Assembly (NCBI GenBank): GCA_902783235.1
Contig: CACZQG010000242.1
Span: 1 to 6,974, forward strand
Direction: 5' to 3'
Source: an uncultured Ruminococcus sp.
GTDB taxonomy: Bacteria > Bacillota > Clostridia > Oscillospirales > Ruminococcaceae
Length of the DNA: 6,974 bases
Of this stretch, positions 1-6,450 are shown one piece after another. The translations under genes were made by a program, and so were the position numbers. Under the pieces are notes generated by a model. That model saw only the letters and a list, made by a program, of their open reading frames with translations, was not told the origin of the DNA and searched no databases. Numbering within the stretch: the stretch's first letter is position 1; each line of letters starts with the position of its first letter.

Positions 1-492
1 AGTCTGGATATAGACAGTTCACTTATTGCTTCTGTTTTTGATACTCATTCCATGTCTGATCAGATGGACTCCATGATGGAGGAAATGGGGGCAATGATAT
101 ATGTAATGATATTTATTGGTATAGTTATATGTATTGCTGCACTTTATGTGACCATACATATGATGATATCCGAAAACAAGCACAATATCTCAATGCTTAA
201 AGTACTGGGTTATAACTCCAAGGAAATAAATGCAATGATGCTAAACACCAATCATCTGTTGCTTCCCATAGGTATCATACTGGGATTGCTACTCTCATTT
301 GGCGGCTTGAAGGTATTTTGTTATCTTGCAGCAGATATGCTCAATTGTATGATACCGGTAGTGATCTCGTTCCGGACAGTTCTCATAACTATCGCAGCTG
401 TGTCGGTGTGTTATTTCGGCTCACTATTTATAATGAGAGGAACAGCAGGCAGGGTAGACATGGTGGAAAGCCTTAAGGATAACAGAGAATGA
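1..492 (+). CDS. FtsX/MacB-like ABC transporter permease, C-terminal fragment
   Basis: The frame is open from base 1, so this is the 3' end of a gene that begins outside the window (163 codons plus TGA); the ATG at 52 is internal, not a start. Three hydrophobic segments are visible at fragment residues of about 29-55, 84-111 and 124-145. The first is followed by a cytoplasmic stretch, SENKHNISMLKVLGYNSKEI, matching the E..-I..LK.LG.s..EI signature after the first of the last three helices in FtsX-fold permeases. The tail VDMVESLKDNRE is also typical of Firmicute members. Such proteins pair with an ATPase of the LolD/MacB type and couple ATP hydrolysis to export or to periplasmic or extracytoplasmic mechanics; they act in the cytoplasmic membrane. 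The substrate cannot be told from this fragment. A strong terminator follows 60 bases downstream, so this gene ends its transcription unit. Family assignment is confident, specific function is not. Confidence 0.88.
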   Translation, partial: SLDIDSSLIASVFDTHSMSDQMDSMMEEMGAMIYVMIFIGIVICIAALYVTIHMMISENKHNISMLKVLGYNSKEINAMMLNTNHLLLPIGIILGLLLSFGGLKVFCYLAADMLNCMIPVVISFRTVLITIAAVSVCYFGSLFIMRGTAGRVDMVESLKDNRE

Positions 493-552
493 TCTTATTG
501 ATTATGGGTATTGATACTGCCTGACAGAAATACGGATTTTGACAAAGCTTTG

Positions 553-581
553 AAAAACACCGGTTTTCCGGTGTTTTTTTT
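553..581 (+). terminator. Intrinsic terminator after the permease gene
   Basis: A perfect 11-bp stem, AAAAACACCGG (553-563) with CCGGTGTTTTT (568-578), closes a TTTT loop and runs into eight T residues (574-581). The stem starts 60 bases after the permease stop codon. The A-rich left arm could allow some termination on the minus strand too, but no minus-strand gene is seen. It separates the permease from the downstream giant gene. Confidence 0.93.
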
Positions 582-920
582 ATCTGATATGTTATTTCAG
601 TGCTTTATATCTAAGATCAATTGTGTTATCATTTTAGCTGTTCTTCGTGCTCATAACTGCCGTATCAGTCAACCTATGAGTAAGGTTAAAAGTTTTTGCA
701 GAGCTTTTTTTTAAAATGCGACCTTTTTAATTCATTTAATTAGATATTAGTATTACTACCGAGAGGGATCTTTAATTTTTGAACAAAAAAGGATAATTCA
801 TAGTGCTGTATTGAAATAAAGCATAAATTTAATAATTTGATTTAATGATGTTAAAGTGCATAAATTGTCCTAGAAAAACACAGATGATGTTCGACATAAA
901 TAATCAAATTGTAATTTTAT
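582..920. other. AT-rich intergenic stretch without a recognisable gene
   Basis: I see no convincing coding region, tRNA, known riboswitch or insertion-sequence remnant here. Short open frames lack a ribosome binding site or recognisable protein. A T-run at about 707-714 preceded by AAAAG...CTTTT gives only a 5-bp stem with a long loop, which is too weak to call a terminator. A TTGAAA at 811-816 has no -10 at proper spacing. Confidence 0.6.
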
Positions 921-939
921 TGTCATATATATAATGACA
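921..939. promoter_or_regulatory. Inverted repeat over the -35 box, candidate operator
   Basis: TGTCAT (921-926) and its exact reverse complement ATGACA (934-939) are separated by ATATATA. The right arm coincides exactly with the -35 hexamer of the promoter that follows, a placement that suits a repressor competing with RNA polymerase. The arms are only 6 bp in AT-rich DNA, so chance is possible, and no regulator gene lies in the window. Confidence 0.35.
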
Positions 940-962
940 TTTAGAGCGAAATGTGATATAAT
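934..962 (+). promoter_or_regulatory. Sigma-A promoter with extended -10, upstream of the giant gene
   Basis: The -35 ATGACA (934-939) matches TTGACA at five of six positions. A 17-nt spacer leads to a perfect -10 TATAAT (957-962), preceded by TGA, giving the extended TGnTATAAT form. Transcription would start near 969, leaving a leader of about 145 nt before the ATG at 1114. This is the best housekeeping-type promoter in the intergenic region. The second, different promoter-like element lies inside that leader. Confidence 0.72.
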
Positions 963-1010
963 ATAAATAAATATAGGTATATAGTCTATAATGCTTTTTT
1001 TCAAAAGAAT

Positions 1011-1048
1011 TGCAACCATTCGTGACTTTTTAGGGTATATATGATAGA
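1011..1048 (+). promoter_or_regulatory. Shared bipartite element, copy 1; possible ECF-type sigma promoter
   Basis: TGCAACC (1011-1017), 14 nt, then AGGGTATATATGATAGA (1032-1048). The same two blocks at the same spacing occur upstream of the paralogous gene at 6333-6370, while the 14-nt spacer sequences are unrelated. TGCAAC with its AAC core resembles ECF sigma -35 boxes, and GGGTAT sits 16 nt downstream, where a -10 belongs. A start near 1045 would give a leader of about 70 nt. The conservation is seen directly; reading it as a promoter is inference. A regulator or RNA-binding site is the alternative. Confidence 0.6.
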
Positions 1049-1056
1049 GGCAAGCA

Positions 1057-1075
1057 AAACGTCATGAGGACGTTT
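1057..1075 (+). other. Small hairpin in the leader of the giant gene
   Basis: AAACGTC (1057-1063) pairs perfectly with GACGTTT (1069-1075) around a 5-nt loop. No T-run follows, so it is not a terminator. It lies between the shared element and the ribosome binding site and could stabilise the transcript or affect translation. No known riboswitch is recognised. Confidence 0.4.
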
Positions 1076-1100
1076 ATAATGTCAAAGTTTAAAATATCAA

Positions 1101-1105
1101 AGGAG
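1101..1105 (+). promoter_or_regulatory. Ribosome binding site of the giant gene
   Basis: AAAGGAG ends at 1105, eight bases before the ATG at 1114. It fixes the start codon. The ATG at 1109-1111 is in another frame and too close to be used. The paralogue has the same arrangement, and both proteins begin MT[FL]xEWK. Confidence 0.88.
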
Positions 1106-1113
1106 AATATGCT

Positions 1114-4100
1114 ATGACATTTCAGGAGTGGAAAGATAATATAAATAAAGGACAGGGTTTTACAGAATATGAGAGACAGGAATTTGAGAAATTACAGAAT
1201 TTTTTTGATTCCGAAGCCCAGGAAAAGCTGAAAAAAAGCAGCACTATCAATTTTGCCCAGAGAATTTGGGATTTTTTTCGCAATGCAGGCAGAGCATTCA
1301 GCAATGATCAGTCAATAACCGATAAGGAATTTGATCAGATAAAGGACAGTTTTGAGTCTGTGGGAAAACTTTTCACTGGTGAAAACAACGAAAACCGCAA
1401 CCTTATAATGGAGATCCTCTCCGGTAATCCTGACAGTTTTATAACTATGCTGGAGACTCTGAACTCCAGAATGGGTCTTGACATTGATGTTGAGCAGTGG
1501 AAAAAGGATAGGGAATACTATCAGAGGAGAGCAGTTGAACAAAGAAATAGTGATCTTAGTTTTCTTGGTTCGACACTGTCCGGTTTTGGGAAAAATAGGG
1601 AAGAAGATCCAACAGCTGCTGTCAGGATCATCTTTGATGCCGTTAAGGCTGCACAAAATACTATAAATAATAATGGTGATATGTCCCGGGAGGACGTAAA
1701 TGCTGTTAGTGCTTTCAAGGATGCTATGAGTAATAAGGAGCTCCGTGAGGATATCCTTAAAACAAACTTAGCCTCCGGTGATACACAGCCTCCTTTTGGC
1801 GTTGACGGTGCAGGGCTTATGCGTCTTACAAGAATGCTCAACAACAGATGCAATGCCGGAATAGTTGAGGGTCAGCTGCAGTCTGAGATAGATAATTGGT
1901 CACGTGAGAATGCTTTCTCGTATGTTCAGCCGGAGGTGCGGAAAAGACCTGATGTTCCGGTACCTCAGCCTGTGGTAAACAATGTACCGGCACAGAACAA
2001 TATCCAAGATGATCTGGATTTTTTATTTGATCTGGATCAATATGTGTTTTTTATGAAAGAAGATTACTTTGCTGATAAGAAATTGGGCAATGTGATCGGT
2101 GATGATATCAGTAATGCCATAGCGGTTGCCGAGAAGGTCATAAAAAACGGTGCCAAAATTAAAAAAAATGACAAGCGTATCATTGAAAAATTCAATGAAA
2201 CGCTCAATAACGAAAAAAAGCTTAATGAGATCCTTGACAATAATCTAAAAATGGATATAGACAATCCGCCTTTGGGACGTAATGGTGAGGGTTTGATAAG
2301 ACTGTCGCAGCTGCTTAACAGCAAATGCGGTGCTAAGATAGACATAAATAAGTTTAATAAAGATGTCAGTGAATGGTACATACAACATCCGGATGCTGAA
2401 TTACAGAAGGAACAGAATAATAATGGCGTTCAGTCAAAGGAGCCTCAGACGGAGGCAAACAATTCCGATAACGGTGATGTAAATTCTAATGATAATGCAT
2501 CTAATGTGAATGCTGCTGAAAATAATGCGGTTAATAGAGGTGTTAATGCAACCATCAAGCCTGAGGTCTATGCGCCCGGTGATGCTCCCAATGTATTTTT
2601 TGAAGAAATAGATTCTCCGGAAAATATAGAACCTCAAAGACCCGAACCGAATACAGTTGCCGAAACAGAAGAATCAAAAATAGATAATAATATTGCCGAA
2701 AATGCTGAATCTGCTGAAATAAATAATGCGGATAATAAAGATTTTAATACTAATGATAAGCCCGAGACCAATGCAGTTGGCGAAGGTCAGCCTGAGACAG
2801 AAAGTGTTAACGCTAATGCTGAAATTGCCAATAGTACCAATGAAATAATTGATTCTTCTGAGACTGAACCAAATACAGTTACCGAAACAGAAGCATTAAA
2901 CAATAATAGTGCTGAAACTACAGAATCTGCTGAAATAAATAATGCGGATAATAAAGATGTTAATACTAATGATAAGCCTGAAATCAAAGCGGTTGATGTT
3001 CAGACTTCTGTAAATGAGATTAATGCTGATGCTGTCAATAATACTGACGAACAAAAAGCTGAACCTGTATCAGAATCTAATGAGGTTGCCGAAACAGTAG
3101 AATCAAAAATAGATAATAATATTGTCGAAAATGCTGAATCTGCTGAAATAAATAATGCGGATAGTATAGATGTCAATACTAATGATAAGGCTGAGACCAA
3201 TGCGGTTGATGTTCAGACTTCGGTAAATGAGATTAATGCTGATGCTGTCAATAATACTGACGAACAAAAAGTTGAACCTGTGTCTGAACCTAATAAGGTT
3301 AACAAAACAGAAGCAAATGTGGTTGTCAATGAAGATGGAGTTCAGGTCATAAATGGGATCCCTCAGTATAAAAAGCTTCCCAAGGATACAAAATTCTTAT
3401 GGGAAAATCCGGCATTTGAGATAGGGTATTATTCTCAAACTTATACAACTATAGCAGGAGAGATACCTGATAAATTTATCAGAGCCAGATCACGTAATTT
3501 AAATGAGTATAATGAACCGCTTAGTCTTGGTAATATATCAGATGACGAAGAAAATGCAGATGACAATTTCGAGGAGTATAATAAGAATTATGCAGCCCGG
3601 TCATATGGATATGATGCTAAGCATAAATGTACATATGGGTGGGCGGGCAGTCAATTTAATGTTGCATCCAACTGTGCATTCAACTCAGAGGAGGGGATTA
3701 AAAAAGGAAAAGAGGTCATGAGTGATCTGAAATCAGCATGTGTTGATGCTGCTAATAGCACAAAAGATCCCTGGTTAAAGCAATACTATAATGACAGAGC
3801 TTTTATAAATGATTATCAAAAGGGTAATTTTCTTCAGGCAAACCTTGAAAATCCCTGCATTAGTACGCTTATGACTCATATTGTTAACTCAGGTAACTTC
3901 AATACCCATAGTGTAAAAAGTTATCAAAAGGATCAGGGTGAATCATTCTTTAAAGAGTTTATGACAGTTGAGCATAATGCTTTCAATGAGCTGAAAGTCG
4001 AGTATCTGAAACAAAAATATGAAAAACAAGGCTGGAATGAGGATAATGAAAAGAATTATCTGAAGCAGCTGGATAAGGCTCATACGGCTGCCCTTAAAGG

Positions 4101-6318
4101 CTATGATAGGATTAGGACTTACGATGATGTAGGAGCGGAAGATGCTCCCGTGAAAAATAATGCTCCATCAGTACGAAGATTCCAAAGTACATTGGGCAAC
4201 AATATGCGCTTCAACTACCATCAGGGTCCGAATGAACATAGGGGTATAATCTCCGGTATTGGATACATAAGAGGTGAAAAGATAGGCATAGATCATGGCT
4301 GGGGTGCGAAGGAACTGGCTATAATGGGAAGCCTGGGGGCTATTGATGAAAGAGTAAGATCAATTGGAAAATTTGGCTCTAAGGAAGAAAAAGCTGATCT
4401 TATAGATTTCAAAAGTGATCTTGTAAAGCTGAAATGTGATGTAATGAACAAATATGTGGTTACTTCCAAGGATAAAAAGGAAGTAGCTGATAAAATAGTT
4501 GGATTTGTAGAAAAGTACAAGGATTCTAAGAATAAAACAATCGGGTCTGTTATGAACTTTGTAAATCGTTCTAAGGGAGCTTTTCATCAGGCTTGCGGTG
4601 AAGTAAATGAAGCAGTAGAAATGAATAAGGAATATGACGAGCTGATAGAAAAGAAGCGTAGGGAAACCCCTGTTGAATACATGAAGGAGTTGGAGGATGA
4701 AGCAAGGGTAACCGGGAATTACAAGAAATTTGTCCATGAGTATATCAACATTGAATCCAGAATGCCCAAGACCTATAATGATGAGCAGGCTGAGTATACA
4801 ATGGAAGAAAAGGAAGAATGGGATGAATACCAGAAATCTATAGTACAATGTGACAATATGAAGAATATACCTAAGAATCCTATTTTTGACGATTTCCTTA
4901 AAGAATACGTAAATGTTAAAATGGAGCATACAGTTTCATATGGTGATCTTATTGATCAGACAGCTTTCGATATCAGACGCGGCAAGCTTGCTGTAGATAA
5001 AAAATATGATCTGATCAAAGAGGATAATAACGCAAGTAGAGCCATTGCCATAAACGTGGTATTAGATTCTCCGTTCCTTAAAAAACTTGATGCTATTGCA
5101 GGTCTGACATCGGATATCAATAATCTTCACAAAAACGAAGATAAGCTTATTGATGTTCAGTTTAAGGAATGCGAACAGGCTTATAAGAACAATTCCTATG
5201 ACGGTCTTTCGCTGACTGAGAGAAATAACAAGCTTGCTGTAGGAAACGGTCGTATCAATGCCAAATTGTCCATTGACTATGGTATCGCAGATAATGCTAA
5301 AGACCCGGAAAATGCAGTAATAGGAAATAAATCCAAGCTGTATGCTATGTTTAAAAAGTCAAAAAATGATAATAAGAAGTACTCATCAGAATTTGATAAT
5401 GTTACTCGTCAGGCGAAGGAAAAGTATGTACGTCTTGAAGCACTTGCCGCCGCAAAGAAAGATAACTCAATTGAATTTGAAAGAATGAAGTACAGTCTTA
5501 AAAAACTCAGTGAGATGGATCATAATTCAACTCCGAGAGAAATGAATGATGCGCTTGAAAAGGTGTGCAAGTATTCACATCAGTACGAGCATAAGATCGT
5601 TATGCAAAATGGCGGCTTCTGGAAAAACGGCTCAAAACGTAAGGCACTTTCCATAGAGCTTAATAATTTTGCAAAGGAATCTTATAGAAACCTATCAAAT
5701 AAAATAACCATTAATGTTAATGATTATGAACCGCTCAATGAGCAATTAGAACACTCAAAAAGTCTTTTTGAGAAGCAGAAGAAAAACTATTTACTGGACT
5801 TTAATACAATGCTGTCTGATGCACAAAAAAAGGTAAATGATGCAGTTAAGGAAAAAAACAAAGAAAATTTTGTTAACTCTATGGCGGAACTATTTGTCGT
5901 AGCAGCATGGGATAACCAAATACAGACCCAAGTGAATAAGGAGTTGGAACCAAAAGGCAAGAATGCTAAAGCTGCAGCTGAAGAAGAGGATAGCCGTCAG
6001 GATCTTTATGATGGGTATTTGGAAAAGATCAATAAAAATACCTTTAACAACGATGTGATAACCATGAAGGAAAATGAGCTTTTCAAGAATATGATCAAGG
6101 ATAAGACGATGGATGAGATTGCAGCGAATGTTTCAGGAAAAGATCTCAAGGGTGTATACAGTCAACTGCGTATTTTTAATGTAGAGCGTAATATTGGTTC
6201 AAATGGTATATTCAGAAACAGTGTTCCGAATGGAATAAATGACTTACAAAATAATAACACTAATGCTAAAAGAACTCGTAATGGTAATAAAAAAACTGTC
6301 GTAATGAGCAATTCGTAA
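1114..6318 (+). CDS. Giant modular protein of unknown function (1734 aa)
   Basis: I do not recognise a named family. The protein (roughly 195 kDa) has no signal peptide or membrane helix, so it looks cytoplasmic unless exported by a non-classical route. Three regions are visible. Residues 1-421 hold a start motif, EWK...N.GQGFT, and three divergent copies of a module ending in a trailing Trp: 89-129 (core), 166-262 and about 300-421. The last two share PP[FL]G..G.GL.RL...LN..C. Residues of about 425-740 are an acidic, Asn/Asp/Glu-rich, probably disordered linker with three ~70-residue repeats (515-728). Residues of about 743-1734 are charged and helix-rich, with coiled-coil-like Lys/Glu stretches (about 1170-1260), a Gly-rich hydrophobic patch, HGWGAKELAIMGSLGAIDE (1061-1079), a helical segment with KTMDEIA near 1657-1690, and a basic Asn-rich tail. 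No catalytic motif is evident. The start is supported by the ribosome binding site and the paralogue. The ORF is intact. A structural, adhesin-like or effector-like role would be a guess. Confidence 0.93.
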   Translation: MTFQEWKDNINKGQGFTEYERQEFEKLQNFFDSEAQEKLKKSSTINFAQRIWDFFRNAGRAFSNDQSITDKEFDQIKDSFESVGKLFTGENNENRNLIMEILSGNPDSFITMLETLNSRMGLDIDVEQWKKDREYYQRRAVEQRNSDLSFLGSTLSGFGKNREEDPTAAVRIIFDAVKAAQNTINNNGDMSREDVNAVSAFKDAMSNKELREDILKTNLASGDTQPPFGVDGAGLMRLTRMLNNRCNAGIVEGQLQSEIDNWSRENAFSYVQPEVRKRPDVPVPQPVVNNVPAQNNIQDDLDFLFDLDQYVFFMKEDYFADKKLGNVIGDDISNAIAVAEKVIKNGAKIKKNDKRIIEKFNETLNNEKKLNEILDNNLKMDIDNPPLGRNGEGLIRLSQLLNSKCGAKIDINKFNKDVSEWYIQHPDAELQKEQNNNGVQSKEPQTEANNSDNGDVNSNDNASNVNAAENNAVNRGVNATIKPEVYAPGDAPNVFFEEIDSPENIEPQRPEPNTVAETEESKIDNNIAENAESAEINNADNKDFNTNDKPETNAVGEGQPETESVNANAEIANSTNEIIDSSETEPNTVTETEALNNNSAETTESAEINNADNKDVNTNDKPEIKAVDVQTSVNEINADAVNNTDEQKAEPVSESNEVAETVESKIDNNIVENAESAEINNADSIDVNTNDKAETNAVDVQTSVNEINADAVNNTDEQKVEPVSEPNKVNKTEANVVVNEDGVQVINGIPQYKKLPKDTKFLWENPAFEIGYYSQTYTTIAGEIPDKFIRARSRNLNEYNEPLSLGNISDDEENADDNFEEYNKNYAARSYGYDAKHKCTYGWAGSQFNVASNCAFNSEEGIKKGKEVMSDLKSACVDAANSTKDPWLKQYYNDRAFINDYQKGNFLQANLENPCISTLMTHIVNSGNFNTHSVKSYQKDQGESFFKEFMTVEHNAFNELKVEYLKQKYEKQGWNEDNEKNYLKQLDKAHTAALKGYDRIRTYDDVGAEDAPVKNNAPSVRRFQSTLGNNMRFNYHQGPNEHRGIISGIGYIRGEKIGIDHGWGAKELAIMGSLGAIDERVRSIGKFGSKEEKADLIDFKSDLVKLKCDVMNKYVVTSKDKKEVADKIVGFVEKYKDSKNKTIGSVMNFVNRSKGAFHQACGEVNEAVEMNKEYDELIEKKRRETPVEYMKELEDEARVTGNYKKFVHEYINIESRMPKTYNDEQAEYTMEEKEEWDEYQKSIVQCDNMKNIPKNPIFDDFLKEYVNVKMEHTVSYGDLIDQTAFDIRRGKLAVDKKYDLIKEDNNASRAIAINVVLDSPFLKKLDAIAGLTSDINNLHKNEDKLIDVQFKECEQAYKNNSYDGLSLTERNNKLAVGNGRINAKLSIDYGIADNAKDPENAVIGNKSKLYAMFKKSKNDNKKYSSEFDNVTRQAKEKYVRLEALAAAKKDNSIEFERMKYSLKKLSEMDHNSTPREMNDALEKVCKYSHQYEHKIVMQNGGFWKNGSKRKALSIELNNFAKESYRNLSNKITINVNDYEPLNEQLEHSKSLFEKQKKNYLLDFNTMLSDAQKKVNDAVKEKNKENFVNSMAELFVVAAWDNQIQTQVNKELEPKGKNAKAAAEEEDSRQDLYDGYLEKINKNTFNNDVITMKENELFKNMIKDKTMDEIAANVSGKDLKGVYSQLRIFNVERNIGSNGIFRNSVPNGINDLQNNNTNAKRTRNGNKKTVVMSNS
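2656..3297 (+). repeat. Three tandem ~70-codon repeats in the linker
   Basis: Copies lie at 2656-2877, 2878-3084 and 3085-3297 (74, 69 and 71 codons), each beginning V[AT]ET and containing ESAEINNAD and NTNDK. The anchor GAATCTGCTGAAATAAATAA recurs at 2707, 2923 and 3136. Copies 2 and 3 are nearly identical over 80 bases (2989-3068 and 3202-3281, two mismatches), while the front of copy 3 resembles copy 1 rather than copy 2. All copies stay in frame. The encoded sequence is acidic, rich in Asn, Glu, Ala and Val, with no aromatic residues or cysteines, as expected of a flexible spacer. The region just upstream (about 2440-2560) may be a decayed earlier copy. Confidence 0.92.
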
Positions 6319-6332
6319 AAATTAATGTTTTA

Positions 6333-6370
6333 TGCAACCGTGTATACATTCGGAGGGTATATATTATAGA
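6333..6370 (+). promoter_or_regulatory. Shared bipartite element, copy 2; possible ECF-type sigma promoter
   Basis: TGCAACC (6333-6339), 14 nt, then AGGGTATATATTATAGA (6354-6370), matching the element at 1011-1048 with one mismatch in 24 block positions and the same spacing. No acceptable sigma-A -35 lies 16-18 nt upstream of the TATTAT at 6362-6367, which favours an alternative sigma reading. The spacer holds the 8-bp palindrome TGTATACA (6341-6348), which the first copy lacks. A start near 6367 would give a leader of about 84 nt. The first base block is only 15 bases after the stop codon of the giant gene, and no terminator is seen between the genes, so read-through is also possible. Confidence 0.6.
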
Positions 6371-6372
6371 AG

Positions 6373-6423
6373 TGCTTGAAGCATCCCCGCCGTCTTTATG
6401 GCAGGCATACGGTTTTCAAGGCA
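6373..6423 (+). other. Potentially structured leader of the second gene
   Basis: TGCTTGAA (6373-6380) can pair with TTCAAGGCA (6415-6423) with one bulged G. Inside it, CCGT (6390-6393) pairs with ACGG (6409-6412) and ATG (6398-6400) with CAT (6406-6408). The fold begins just after the shared element and ends 14 nt before the ribosome binding site. It is an imperfect structure and not a recognised riboswitch; the T-run after it is only four bases. Confidence 0.35.
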
Positions 6424-6437
6424 TTTACTTTGATTTC

Positions 6438-6443
6438 AAGGAG
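6438..6443 (+). promoter_or_regulatory. Ribosome binding site of the second gene
   Basis: AAGGAG ends seven bases before the ATG at 6451. The sequence AAGGAGAAT is shared with the leader of the giant gene, and this spacing decides the start of the incomplete paralogue. Confidence 0.88.
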
Positions 6444-6450
6444 AATTGAT

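Noticed and set aside
511..714. A 67-codon plus-strand open frame after the permease gene
   Set aside because: It runs straight through the terminator hairpin and T-run at 553-581, has no ribosome binding site, and encodes no recognisable protein.
681..714. T-rich run that might be a second terminator
   Set aside because: The possible stem (AAAAG with CTTTT) is only five weak pairs around a long loop.
2656..3297. Regular repeats that might suggest a CRISPR array
   Set aside because: The period is about 207-222 bases, the repeats are imperfect and in frame with a long coding sequence, and there is no short repeat with unique spacers.
4360..4929. A 189-codon minus-strand open frame, rich in hydrophobic residues
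   Set aside because: It lies wholly inside the giant gene. Its Phe/Leu/Ile-rich composition is what the complement of Lys/Glu/Asn codons produces, so it is a shadow frame.
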